A DNA stretch of 64,000 nucleotides from Nitrincola sp048264025 (GTDB lineage: Bacteria; Pseudomonadota; Gammaproteobacteria; Pseudomonadales; Balneatricaceae). The notes below the pieces were generated by a model. It was not told where the DNA came from and ran no database searches. It was given only the letters and a program-made list of their open reading frames with translations. Below are positions 19,068 through 27,763 of the stretch, piece after piece; position 1 is the stretch's first letter, and each line of letters opens with the position of its first letter. The stretch is taken from the NCBI RefSeq assembly GCF_048264025.1, contig NZ_JBLXDN010000008.1, positions 91,873 through 155,872 on the forward strand, given 5' to 3'. A program made the translations under genes and the position numbers.

Positions 19068-19931
19068 TCAGCCCTTCAGCTGCTCAGCCACTTCATCAGC
19101 AAAGCTTTTCTTCTCACCAAGGTCGATGCCTTCACCTACAGCGACACGAACAAATGAAACCACCTCAGCACCGGCCGCTTTGACCAGCTGACCAACAGTC
19201 TGCTCAGGGTTTTTAACAAACGCCTGCTCGACCAGACTGTTTTCAGCGAGGAACTTCTTGATCCGTCCCATCGCCATTTTTTCTTTGATCTCCTGTGGCT
19301 TACCTTCCATATCCGGCTGCGCCATGATGATCTCTTTCTCACGCGTCAACTCTTCCTGCGGCATATCGTCAGGCTTAGCTACACGCGGGTTAACGGCGGT
19401 AACGTGCATGGCAACATCACGTGCCACATCAGCGCTGGCACCACTAAGCGCCACAACAGCCGCCAGACGATTCGTGCTATGCACATAACCATCAACCATC
19501 GCACCTTCAACCAGGAACACACGACGCACAGTGATATTTTCACCGATTTTCTGCACCAGTGCTTCACGCGCAGTTTCCAGCTCACCCGCCATCAGTGCAA
19601 CAACATCAGTCTGCTTATCGGCAAATGCCTTATCCAGCACTTTGTTAACAAAGCCCAGAAAGTTATCATCACGTGCGACAAAATCGGTTTCAGAATTTAC
19701 TTCCAACAGCACGGCATAGCTGTTGTCATCGGCAACACGCAATGCAACCACACCATCAGCCGCTGTACGGCCTGCTTTTTTGGCTGCCTTCATGCCAGAA
19801 GATTTGCGCAGATCATCAATTGCTTTTTCGATATCGCCTTCCGACTCAACCAGGGCTTTTTTACATTCCATCATGCCCAGACCGGTACGCTCACGCAGCT
19901 CTTTTACCATCGCAGCAGAGATATTCGCCAT
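19068..19931 (-). CDS. tsf: Elongation factor Ts
   Basis: EF-Ts exchanges GDP on EF-Tu. The 287-residue protein opens MANISAAMVKELRERTGLGM followed by MECKKAL, and has the conserved SETDFVARDDNF segment that contacts EF-Tu. The start is the ATG 19929-19931, which has GAGG nine bases upstream. ATG codons further up in the same frame are too close to that site and do not match the family. It follows rpsB, separated by an intrinsic terminator-like hairpin. Confidence 0.97.
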   Translation of the reverse strand: MANISAAMVKELRERTGLGMMECKKALVESEGDIEKAIDDLRKSSGMKAAKKAGRTAADGVVALRVADDNSYAVLLEVNSETDFVARDDNFLGFVNKVLDKAFADKQTDVVALMAGELETAREALVQKIGENITVRRVFLVEGAMVDGYVHSTNRLAAVVALSGASADVARDVAMHVTAVNPRVAKPDDMPQEELTREKEIIMAQPDMEGKPQEIKEKMAMGRIKKFLAENSLVEQAFVKNPEQTVGQLVKAAGAEVVSFVRVAVGEGIDLGEKKSFADEVAEQLKG

Positions 19932-19973
19932 GTTACTCATCCTCAAAACATCAATTATTCATTAATCTGATCG

Positions 19974-19997
19974 AAAAAAGGGGAGCTTCGCTCCCCC
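19974..19997 (-). terminator. Intrinsic terminator/attenuator between rpsB and tsf
   Basis: On the minus strand GGGGAGC pairs with GCTCCCC over a three-base loop (19980-19996), followed by six T residues (19979-19974). This is a compact Rho-independent structure lying between rpsB and tsf. It probably lowers tsf expression relative to rpsB by partial termination. Confidence 0.85.
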
Positions 19998-20040
19998 GTC
20001 TGACAATCACCAAGCCTGACACGCCAGGCTTACAAACTGA

Positions 20041-20775
20041 TTACTCAGCCGCTGTTTCTTCAACTTCAACGAATTCGCTCTTATCAGCTACTGTTTTACC
20101 CTGACCTTCAATACAAGCATCAGCAACAGAACCAGCATAGATCTGAATCGCACGCAAAGCGTCATCATTACCAGGAATAATGTAGTCAACACCGTCTGGG
20201 TTGCTGTTGGTATCAACAACACCGATTACCGGGATGCCCAGCTTGTTGGCTTCATTGATAGCAATACGCTCATGATCCACGTCGATAACAAACAGTGCAT
20301 CAGGCAGACCGCCCATTTCTTTGATACCGCCGATAGAGCGCTCAAGCTTCTCCATCTCACGGGCACGCATCAGCGCTTCTTTTTTGGTCAACTTGTCGAA
20401 AGTTCCGTCCTGAGACATGGTCTCAAGCTCACGCAGACGACGGATAGACTGGCGAATAGTTTTATAGTTAGTCAGCATACCACCCAACCAGCGGTGATTA
20501 ACGTAAGGCATGCCAGAACGAACAGCTTCTTCCTTGATCACTTTACTGGCAGCACGCTTGGTGCCAACAAACAAAATTTTATTTTTGTTTGAAGCCATGT
20601 TGTGCACCACATCCAGCGCGTTATTCAACGCAGGCAGGGTGTGTTCAAGGTTGATAATATGGATTTTGTTACGTGCACCGAAGATGAACTTGGTCATCTT
20701 GGGGTTCCAGTAACGGGTCTGGTGACCGAAATGTACGCCCGCTTTCAGCAGGTCACGCATTGAAACTCTAGCCAT
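20041..20775 (-). CDS. rpsB: 30S ribosomal protein S2
   Basis: S2 is a small-subunit ribosomal protein that assembles late. The 244-residue protein starts MARVSMRDLLKAGVHFGHQT and retains NHRWLGGMLTNYKTIRQS, SQDGTFDKLTKKEALM, and GVDTNSNPDGVDYIIPGNDDA. I use the ATG 20773-20775, which matches the family N-terminus; a frame to 20808 adds an unrelated leader. It is the first gene of the minus-strand block and has its own strong promoter. Confidence 0.98.
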   Translation of the reverse strand: MARVSMRDLLKAGVHFGHQTRYWNPKMTKFIFGARNKIHIINLEHTLPALNNALDVVHNMASNKNKILFVGTKRAASKVIKEEAVRSGMPYVNHRWLGGMLTNYKTIRQSIRRLRELETMSQDGTFDKLTKKEALMRAREMEKLERSIGGIKEMGGLPDALFVIDVDHERIAINEANKLGIPVIGVVDTNSNPDGVDYIIPGNDDALRAIQIYAGSVADACIEGQGKTVADKSEFVEVEETAAE

Positions 20776-20905
20776 TTTGAAATTTCCTGTAGTGGGTTTA
20801 ACCTCCACCTACCCCATCTTCCCACTGCCGAAGCAGCACCCAGAAAGCCTGTGCCGGTAAGTGTGTGTGTTAAGTGTGCCTAAGCACGGTTTTTTTGGAG
20901 CGCAT

Positions 20906-20934
20906 TTTATACCACAAGCCGCGTTTTTTTTAAA
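20906..20934 (-). promoter_or_regulatory. Sigma-70 promoter and leader of rpsB
   Basis: On the minus strand TTTAAA (20929-20934) and TATAAA (20906-20911) are separated by exactly 17 bases and followed by a GC-rich stretch (ATGCGC), as in growth-rate-controlled ribosomal promoters. An A-tract overlaps the -35 side. The untranslated leader (about 125 bases, down to 20776) contains CTGC-TTCG-GCAG, a stable UUCG hairpin, and may host S2 autoregulation as known in enteric bacteria. The rest of the 301-base gap 20776-21076 holds the map promoter; no gene is seen in it. Confidence 0.7.
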
Positions 20935-21006
20935 GCGACTTTTAGCGTCTTCAGCTACAAGCTTACCACAATCTACCAGGAAGCTGATCACTCTGATTGT
21001 TAACCC

Positions 21007-21036
21007 TTATCACTCTGCTCAGTTATTCGCTACAAT
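21007..21036 (+). promoter_or_regulatory. Putative sigma-70 promoter of map-glnD
   Basis: TTATCA (21007-21012) and TACAAT (21031-21036) are 18 bases apart and 41 bases before the map start. The -10 element is good and the -35 weak. The position, divergent from rpsB, makes sense for the map-glnD pair. Confidence 0.45.
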
Positions 21037-21076
21037 GTCTGTCAGTTTACAGATTAAGCAGGAAAGAATTGCGCCC

Positions 21077-21847
21077 ATGAGCATTAGCATCAAGACTCCA
21101 GAAGAAATTGAAAAAATGCGTATCGCTGGCCGTCTGGCAGCGGAAGTGCTGGAAATGATCGAGCCTTACGTTAAGCCAGGGGTGACCACTGACGAGCTGA
21201 ACAGCCTTTGTCACGATCACATCACCCATGTACAAAAAGCGATTCCCGCACCGCTGAACTACCATGGTTTTCCCAAATCTATTTGTACGTCGGTGAATCA
21301 GGTTGTCTGCCACGGCATTCCCAACAACAAAAAGCTCAAAGATGGCGATATCGTCAATATTGATATTACCGTTATCAAAAATGGTTACCACGGCGATACC
21401 AGCCAGATGTTTTATGTCGGCAACGTCCCCGCCCACGCGCAGCGCCTGTGTGAAATCACCCAAGAATGCCTATATAAAGGTATTGCACTGGTCAAACCAG
21501 GTGCACGCCTGGGTGATATAGGTGAAGTGATACAGCGTTATGCCGAGAGCAACCACTATAGTGTGGTTCGCGAGTATTGCGGTCATGGCATCGGCAGTGA
21601 ATTCCATGAAGACCCGCAAGTACTGCATTATGGCAAAGCCGGTACCGGTGATGTACTGCTGGAAGGCATGTGTTTCACCATTGAGCCGATGATTAATGCC
21701 GGCAAACGCCAGGTCAAGCTATCCAAGCGCGATGGCTGGACTGTAGAAACGGCGGATCGTCGCCTGTCAGCACAGTGGGAACACACCCTTCTGGTCACTG
21801 CTGACGGTGTTGAAGTTCTCACCCGTCGTAAAGAAGAGTCCTTCTAG
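21077..21847 (+). CDS. map: Type I methionine aminopeptidase
   Basis: Map removes the initiator methionine from new proteins. The 256-residue protein starts MSISIKTPEEIEKMRIAGRL and carries the metal ligands in NIDITVIKNGYHGDTSQMF, CGHGIGSEFHEDPQVLHY, FTIEPM and EHTLLV. The ATG at 21077 fits the family; a frame opening at 20861 would run through the promoter region. It is divergent from rpsB, the usual arrangement, and ends one base before glnD. Confidence 0.97.
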   Translation: MSISIKTPEEIEKMRIAGRLAAEVLEMIEPYVKPGVTTDELNSLCHDHITHVQKAIPAPLNYHGFPKSICTSVNQVVCHGIPNNKKLKDGDIVNIDITVIKNGYHGDTSQMFYVGNVPAHAQRLCEITQECLYKGIALVKPGARLGDIGEVIQRYAESNHYSVVREYCGHGIGSEFHEDPQVLHYGKAGTGDVLLEGMCFTIEPMINAGKRQVKLSKRDGWTVETADRRLSAQWEHTLLVTADGVEVLTRRKEESF

Positions 21848-21848
21848 C

Positions 21849-24551
21849 ATGCCTACCACGCCCGTTTACACTCAACCTGTGCCCGAATTTCTGAATCCTG
21901 ACGCTCTGCGTATCGGTCTTGAACAAGGCAGCGAAAAACCTCTCAACTTGCTGCGACAAGCCTTGCGCAATGCCGAAACACTGATGGATCAGGATTTTCG
22001 CCAAGGGGGGGATATCCGCAGACTGATTTATGGGCGTGCCTGGGTATTGGACCAAGTACTAACGCTTGCCTGGAAACTATTCAGCTGGCCGGATGAGTCC
22101 AAAGTTTCACTGCTGGCCGTGGGCGGCTATGGGCGTGGCGAGCTGCACCCTTATTCAGACATCGACATTCTATTGCTCACAGACGAGATCGACGCCAGTG
22201 ATTTCGCTGATAGTATCAGCGCCTTCCTGACCCTGCTCTGGGACCTTAAGCTGGATATAGGCTCCAGTGTACGCAGCATCAGTGAATGCTATGATGAGTC
22301 GCGCAACGACATCACTATCGCCACCAATCTGATTGAATCCAGAACCCTGTGCGGCAACCCAGACCTGCAGCAACGCATGTATGCACGGGTCACCTCCGAA
22401 CAAGCCTGGTCGGATAAAGAGTTTTTCAAAGCCAAGCTACAAGAGCAGTCAGAGCGCCACATTCGTACTAACAATACCGAATACAATCTGGAACCCAACC
22501 TGAAGAATTCCCCAGGTGGACTGCGTGACCTGCAAACCATCGGCTGGGTATCCAAACGCCACTTTGGTGCCACCTATTTGCGCGACCTGGTCGATCATGG
22601 CTTTTTAACTGACAGCGAACTGGAATCACTGAATAAAGGTGAGCTTTACCTTTGGACGGTTCGCTATGCGTTGCACATGCTGAGTAAGCGCCGTGAAGAT
22701 CGACTGCTGTTCGACCATCAGCGCACCCTGGCGGCCTTCTTCGGTTACGAAGATCAGGAAGGCGCGCTGGCGGTTGAACAGTTCATGAGCAATTATTACC
22801 GTGTCGCCAAAGCCATGTCCGAATTTAATGACATGTTGCTGCAGTATTTTGATGAAGTCATATTGCGCGGTGAGGACCAACACCATACCGAACCTCTGAA
22901 TAGCCGTTTTCGTATTCACAATGACTATTTAGAAGCCACCTATGACAAGGTATTCGAACATCATCCGTTTGCGATGATGGAGCTTTTCGTACTCCTGGCA
23001 CAAAACCCGAAAATCAAGGGTGTCAGAGCCGCTACCATCCGACTGGTTCGTGAACACCGTCATCTTATTGACAAGGATTTTCGTAACGACCTGCGCAACA
23101 CCTCGCTGTTTATGGAACTATTACGCTCTGAGGAAGGCGTTTCAACACAGCTTAAGCGCATGAACCGCTATGGCATCCTCGGTCGCTATCTGCCTGAGTT
23201 TGGTAAAATTGTCGGGCAGATGCAGCATGACTTGTTTCATATTTACACTGTGGATGCGCATACGCTCAAAGTGATCCAGATGATGCGGCAGTTTCGCCAC
23301 GAAAACATGCAGCAGAGCTTTCCACTGGCCCACCGTATTATTAATCAACTGCCAAAAATTGAGCTACTCTACATTGCCGGCCTTTACCATGACATTGCCA
23401 AAGGCCGAGGTGGCGATCATTCCGAGCTGGGTGCCGAGGATGTCATTGGCTTCTGCCGCCGCCATCACATTGGCAAGTGGGACACACAACTGGTCGCCTG
23501 GCTGGTACGGCGCCATCTGTTCATGTCAATGACCGCACAGCGTCGGGATATTTCCGACCCCGAAGTGATTCACAAATTCGCACTGGAAGTCAGGGATATA
23601 GTGCACCTGAACTACTTATATGTGATGACCGTGGCCGATATCAACGCCACCAATCACACTCTCTGGAACAGCTGGCGTGGTACGCTGCTGCGGCAACTCT
23701 ATACCGAAACCAAACGGGCACTTCGACGCGGTCTGGAAAATCCGATGAACAAGGAAGACCGCATCGAACAACTGCAAATTGAAGCCCTGCAGCTATTACA
23801 TCGCATGAACAAAAGCGAAGAGGAAGTAAGACGCTTCTGGCGCCTGCTAGGTGATGAATACTTTATGCGTGAAGATTCTGCCAATATTGCCTGGCATACG
23901 CAGATCATCCTTGAGCATGCGGATCAGCCATTGCCACTGATTCAGGTACATAAAACCTCCTATCGCCTGTATGAAGGCGCTACCGAAATTTTCATCTATG
24001 CCGATGATCTGCCCTACCTGTTTCCGGCAACCGTGGCGGCCCTCGACCAACTGCACCTTAACGTTGTTGATGCCCGTATTATTCCGACTGACAACGGCCG
24101 TACACTGAACACCTATACCGTGCTGACCGAAGATAACCAACCTCTGTCAGATGACCCGGCTTACCTGCAGAGCATTCAGCAGCATCTGACTGAAGAGCTG
24201 GACGATCCGAACGACTTCCCCGAGATTATCCAGCGACGCGTACCGCGCGTTCTCAAACTGTTCACCATCCCGACCAGTGTCAATCTGAGCAACGACCCGA
24301 GCAGTCAACAGACTGTATTGGAAGTAATGACCTCCGATCGTCCTGGACTACTGGCACGTCTAGGACGTATCTTTGTAGAATTTGACATTTCAGTACGTAA
24401 AGCCAAAATTTCCAATATTGGCGAACGGGTAGAGGATTTTTTCTTTATCACCGATGCAGAAGGCAACCCCATCAGTGATCCAGAACTTTGCCAACAATTG
24501 CAGACGGCCATCTGCCAGAAACTGGATGAACATATACAACACAGTAATTGA
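21849..24551 (+). CDS. glnD: [Protein-PII] uridylyltransferase / uridylyl-removing enzyme
   Basis: GlnD senses glutamine and adds or removes UMP on PII proteins, the top of the nitrogen-control cascade. The 900-residue protein has a nucleotidyltransferase domain with GGYGRGELHPYSDIDILLL. An HD domain follows with HDIAKGRGGDHSELG. Two C-terminal ACT domains bind glutamine; the last begins near VMTSDRPGLLARLGRIF. The ATG at 21849 lies one base after the map stop and is preferred over an upstream start inside map. Confidence 0.97.
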   Translation: MPTTPVYTQPVPEFLNPDALRIGLEQGSEKPLNLLRQALRNAETLMDQDFRQGGDIRRLIYGRAWVLDQVLTLAWKLFSWPDESKVSLLAVGGYGRGELHPYSDIDILLLTDEIDASDFADSISAFLTLLWDLKLDIGSSVRSISECYDESRNDITIATNLIESRTLCGNPDLQQRMYARVTSEQAWSDKEFFKAKLQEQSERHIRTNNTEYNLEPNLKNSPGGLRDLQTIGWVSKRHFGATYLRDLVDHGFLTDSELESLNKGELYLWTVRYALHMLSKRREDRLLFDHQRTLAAFFGYEDQEGALAVEQFMSNYYRVAKAMSEFNDMLLQYFDEVILRGEDQHHTEPLNSRFRIHNDYLEATYDKVFEHHPFAMMELFVLLAQNPKIKGVRAATIRLVREHRHLIDKDFRNDLRNTSLFMELLRSEEGVSTQLKRMNRYGILGRYLPEFGKIVGQMQHDLFHIYTVDAHTLKVIQMMRQFRHENMQQSFPLAHRIINQLPKIELLYIAGLYHDIAKGRGGDHSELGAEDVIGFCRRHHIGKWDTQLVAWLVRRHLFMSMTAQRRDISDPEVIHKFALEVRDIVHLNYLYVMTVADINATNHTLWNSWRGTLLRQLYTETKRALRRGLENPMNKEDRIEQLQIEALQLLHRMNKSEEEVRRFWRLLGDEYFMREDSANIAWHTQIILEHADQPLPLIQVHKTSYRLYEGATEIFIYADDLPYLFPATVAALDQLHLNVVDARIIPTDNGRTLNTYTVLTEDNQPLSDDPAYLQSIQQHLTEELDDPNDFPEIIQRRVPRVLKLFTIPTSVNLSNDPSSQQTVLEVMTSDRPGLLARLGRIFVEFDISVRKAKISNIGERVEDFFFITDAEGNPISDPELCQQLQTAICQKLDEHIQHSN

Positions 24552-24585
24552 ATAGTGACAAAAACAGCAGCTTATCATCAGTTTT

Positions 24586-24612
24586 TAAAGTTTTTCCGAG
24601 ATCGCCCGATAA
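24586..24612 (+). promoter_or_regulatory. Sigma-28 (FliA) promoter of the flgP-flgT operon
   Basis: TAAAGTTT, an 11-base spacer and CCCGATAA match the enteric sigma-28 consensus TAAAGTTT-N11-GCCGATAA at 15 of 16 positions. The site ends 51 bases before the flgP-like start. It places this outlying operon in the late flagellar regulon. Confidence 0.88.
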
Positions 24613-24663
24613 CCTGTATATTCAGTGTTAGCCTTCCGAGCAGAGCAATAAGAGACCTTGACC

Positions 24664-25167
24664 ATGAACAGACTGACTCCACTACTGATCGCCCTCGTCG
24701 CCCTGATCCTGATCAGTGGCTGCTCCTCCCAATACAACACGCGCAGTGACGCTTTCAAAGATGATTCTGACATTATCATTGTCAAGGTCACTGGCTACGG
24801 CGCCCCGAAAAATACGTTTGCCAATGCCGCTCAGCGCCGCTTGATGACTATGCGCGCATCTGAGATCGATGCGTATCGTAAAGTGGCTGAACAGGTCTCC
24901 GGCATTTACATCAGCGGTGACAGCGACCTAAACAATTTCATAGCCGGTGATGATCGCTTAAGAACCCAGATCAACACCTTCATTCAAGGTGCTTCGATTA
25001 CCCATCAAGAGATTCTGGATGACGGTGTTGCCTTGACCCATATGTCTCTACAAGTGAGTCGCAATCAACTGATCCGAATGCTGGAAAAGGAAAACAGCAA
25101 TCCGGTTCGCCGAGGAGCAAGCCTGGTTCCTGGTGGTGCGGTTCGTGACCCGGGCTATACCTTTTGA
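24664..25167 (+). CDS. flgP: FlgP-like outer-membrane lipoprotein (LPP20 family)
   Basis: The 167-residue protein has a lipoprotein signal peptide with the lipobox LISGC, so Cys20 is the lipidated residue. The mature part contains RRLMTMRASEIDAYRKVAEQVSGI, split here as the typical LPP20-domain helix, and a short beta region. In Vibrio FlgP is an outer-membrane lipoprotein needed for flagellar stability and motility. The sigma-28 promoter just upstream and flgT two genes downstream support the same role here. I start at the second of two close ATGs (24664), because it gives the signal peptide directly; 24658 is the alternative. Confidence 0.8.
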   Translation: MNRLTPLLIALVALILISGCSSQYNTRSDAFKDDSDIIIVKVTGYGAPKNTFANAAQRRLMTMRASEIDAYRKVAEQVSGIYISGDSDLNNFIAGDDRLRTQINTFIQGASITHQEILDDGVALTHMSLQVSRNQLIRMLEKENSNPVRRGASLVPGGAVRDPGYTF

Positions 25168-25219
25168 GTAGCACAGCTAAAATAAAACCGTTCAATGGGT
25201 TTCAGTGAAAGGGTAACTC

Positions 25220-25708
25220 ATGTCGTCTAAACACTGGATAGTCAGTCTACTTTGCCTGCTTCCTTTGCAGGTGGTTGCCAGCAGCCCGCCAGGGTCACAA
25301 CAGGCGGCAGTGTCACAGGAAAGCCAGGAGCGCATCAGCAGTGAGCTGACCGCACTGGCTCGCACGGAGATTCGTGTGGGTAACCACAAGCGATTCCTGA
25401 TGCAACAACAAGGCTCCAGCCTGGAAGCGCTACCTGACAGCTTCATATTTGATCATCCGCCTGCCGGAACACACGGACAGATCCAGCAAATTTTCTGGAA
25501 TGAACCTGACGGTTTGTTTGCGCTGGTCAACCTGGGCAAACAACATCAAGTCCTGCCCGGCCACTTGCTGCGTTACAGCAAACGCTACCCTGGCCATGAA
25601 ACACTGTCCGGTGGCGTTCTGATGATACTGCAAACCTTTCAGCAGCAAAGTTACGCACTGATTCTACAAGCTAACCGTGTGCCAGCCGTCAACGACCCTA
25701 TAGAGTAA
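25220..25708 (+). CDS. Exported protein of unknown function in the flgP-flgT operon
   Basis: I do not recognise this 162-residue protein as a named family member. It has an N-terminal signal peptide ending near VVAS (about residue 21) and no lipobox. The C-terminal half reads ALVNLGKQHQVLPGHLLRYS and then GGVLMIL, reminiscent of the small SH3-like domain at the end of FlgT and related flagellar proteins. It lies between flgP and flgT, six bases before flgT, behind the same sigma-28 promoter, so a periplasmic or outer-membrane flagellar role is likely but inferred. Confidence 0.75.
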   Translation: MSSKHWIVSLLCLLPLQVVASSPPGSQQAAVSQESQERISSELTALARTEIRVGNHKRFLMQQQGSSLEALPDSFIFDHPPAGTHGQIQQIFWNEPDGLFALVNLGKQHQVLPGHLLRYSKRYPGHETLSGGVLMILQTFQQQSYALILQANRVPAVNDPIE

Positions 25709-25714
25709 CCTTCC

Positions 25715-26935
25715 ATGCGCCGGATTATTTGTCTGTTACTACTGACCAGCCTGTTCATCACCCTCCCCTTACAGGCTGCTGACATCCCGCGCACCATTGA
25801 AGCCGAAGGCACTGCAATAATCACCAATGGCGACCTGATTACAGCCAGACGTACAGCCGTAAACCAGGCTGCGGAAATTGCATCAAGGCAGGCCTCTACG
25901 TTTATTTCTTCCAGCGCGGAAACCCGCGATGGCGCACTGGTCAGCGACAATACCCGCATCACCAGCAATGGACTATTACAGGACATTCATGTCATTGAAG
26001 AGCAACTGAAAGGTAATGAGCTGACCGTTAGAATCCGTGCACAGGTGAGTGCCGCCCAGGGCTGCCCCGGCGGCATGGAAGAAACGGCCTATCAACGCAA
26101 TATCGGCTTTACTGCTTTTCCCATGACACAGCCCTCGCAAGCCAATGCCGGCGGACTGCATCAAATAGCCACACAGCTACCGGAACTGCTGGCACGTGAG
26201 CTTAAGCAACAACCTGGCTTTAACAGCCACACCGCCACTCACATGACGCTGCATCCGAACCTGCAAAACGCACCCACTCAGATGCTGGATGACGGCACCC
26301 TGACCAATTTGCAACGCCATACTGAGCAGACCAACATGCAGTATATTGTATCCGGCGTTATCCGTGACATCAGCCAGCGTAACCCGCAGGGAGCACGCGA
26401 GCCCAATATACTGGTAGATCTGTACCGTCGCACCGATCCCACTAATGAGCGTAACCTGCGTGCATTCATCATGGACGTGTATATCCACGACGCTTTCAGC
26501 GGTGGCCTGGTTTGGCAGAACCGCTATATGACAGCGGGTATCTGGAATGCAGGTCAACAACGTACTGGCTTTGCCACAGATGCGTTTTGGCAACAGGATT
26601 ATGGTCATAAAGTACGCCAAACCATGCGACAGACAGTTGCAGATATTAATGATGCTCTGCGCTGCGAGCCATTCAGCGCCCGCATCACTCGTACAGAGCA
26701 GAATAGAGTTTGGATCAATGCCGGCGAGTTAAGCGGCATCAATCCAGGAGACAGGCTCTCGGTCTACCGCCGCTACACCCATTATGATGCCATGCAAATC
26801 GCCTATCCGGAGTTCACCAACACCCAGAGAACGCTGACTATCGACTCAGTTCAACCGAACTTTGCCAGCGGCACGCTCAACAGCGGCGCTGGCGAGATCA
26901 ATATTCAGCGCGACGATATCGTCAAGAGTCAGTAA
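25715..26935 (+). CDS. flgT: Flagellar assembly protein FlgT
   Basis: FlgT forms part of the H ring around the LP ring in Vibrio sodium-driven polar flagella. The 406-residue protein has a signal peptide ending LPLQA (about residue 22). An N-terminal domain follows (EAEGTAIITNGDLITARRTA), then a middle domain (ARELKQQPGFNSHTA, YIVSGVIRDIS). The C-terminal domain has VWINAGELSGINPGDRLSVY. Domain order and length fit FlgT. It is the last gene of the operon and converges with the OmpA-like gene, with eight bases between them. Confidence 0.85.
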   Translation: MRRIICLLLLTSLFITLPLQAADIPRTIEAEGTAIITNGDLITARRTAVNQAAEIASRQASTFISSSAETRDGALVSDNTRITSNGLLQDIHVIEEQLKGNELTVRIRAQVSAAQGCPGGMEETAYQRNIGFTAFPMTQPSQANAGGLHQIATQLPELLARELKQQPGFNSHTATHMTLHPNLQNAPTQMLDDGTLTNLQRHTEQTNMQYIVSGVIRDISQRNPQGAREPNILVDLYRRTDPTNERNLRAFIMDVYIHDAFSGGLVWQNRYMTAGIWNAGQQRTGFATDAFWQQDYGHKVRQTMRQTVADINDALRCEPFSARITRTEQNRVWINAGELSGINPGDRLSVYRRYTHYDAMQIAYPEFTNTQRTLTIDSVQPNFASGTLNSGAGEINIQRDDIVKSQ

Positions 26936-26943
26936 AGTCGCTA

Positions 26944-27588
26944 TTACTGCTGGCCACGAATATTGATTTCTACCCGGCGATTCAATGCACGACCATGCAC
27001 TGTCGAATTATCCGCTACAGGTTGTGATGGCCCGTGACCAATTGTTGATACGCGCATGGGGCCAACCCCAGAACTGATCAGGCGCTGCGCTACACTCTGT
27101 GCCCGACGCTCAGATAGCTGCTGGTTATACTGCAAACTGCCAGTGCTGTCCGTATGCCCCTCAACATCAATCAAAGTCTGATCGTATTGACGCAGCACAT
27201 TGGCTACCGAATCCAGGGTTTCATAGAAGGCGGGCTCTATACGGTCTTCATTGGTGGCAAAGGTGATACTACCCGGCATGACCAACTGTATTTCGTCACC
27301 AACCCGATTTACATCGACACCGGTACCCTGCAGTTGCTGGCGCAGATGTGCTTCCTGCTGATCCATATAATAACCTACACCACCGCCAACGGCTGCCCCT
27401 AGCAGAGCGCCTACCAACGCCCCTTCATTACGATTGCCCGAACCGGCTACCGCGGCACCCAGCGCTGCCCCACCTAACGCACCACCCGCTGTACCCTTAA
27501 CGGTATTCGACGTATCGTAGGGGTTCATGGTGTTACAGCCAGCCAGAAACACAATAGAAGCTGTAGCCAGCACAATCTTATTTTTCAT
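26944..27588 (-). CDS. OmpA-family lipoprotein with glycine zipper
   Basis: The 214-residue protein has a lipobox (LAGC, Cys18). A Gly/Ala-rich glycine-zipper stretch follows, about residues 33-75 (GGALGGAALGAAVAG, then GALLGAAVGGGVGYYMDQQ). The OmpA-like peptidoglycan-binding domain has ITFATNEDRIEPAFYETL, VEGHTDSTGSLQYNQQLSERRA, and RVEINI. This architecture resembles YiaD and YfiB-type envelope proteins. It converges with flgT. A specific role cannot be read from the sequence; general envelope anchoring is inferred. Confidence 0.88.
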   Translation of the reverse strand: MKNKIVLATASIVFLAGCNTMNPYDTSNTVKGTAGGALGGAALGAAVAGSGNRNEGALVGALLGAAVGGGVGYYMDQQEAHLRQQLQGTGVDVNRVGDEIQLVMPGSITFATNEDRIEPAFYETLDSVANVLRQYDQTLIDVEGHTDSTGSLQYNQQLSERRAQSVAQRLISSGVGPMRVSTIGHGPSQPVADNSTVHGRALNRRVEINIRGQQ

Positions 27589-27763
27589 CAGTATGCTCTC
27601 CAGTGATCAACATAGATTACCCTTATACCCTTTGAAAACTGAACAGTGCATGAAGCAATACACAGCAAAGCTGCTCAGGGTGCTGGTACACTACCCACCT
27701 AACCGCTAAAATAGGGCAGATTGCAGCGTTAATTCAGCATTTCAGCTTCAAGGAGCCACCCTC

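Noticed and set aside
20861..21076. N-terminal extension of methionine aminopeptidase
   Set aside because: The extra codons cross the rpsB and map promoters, and the family N-terminus begins at the ATG at 21077.
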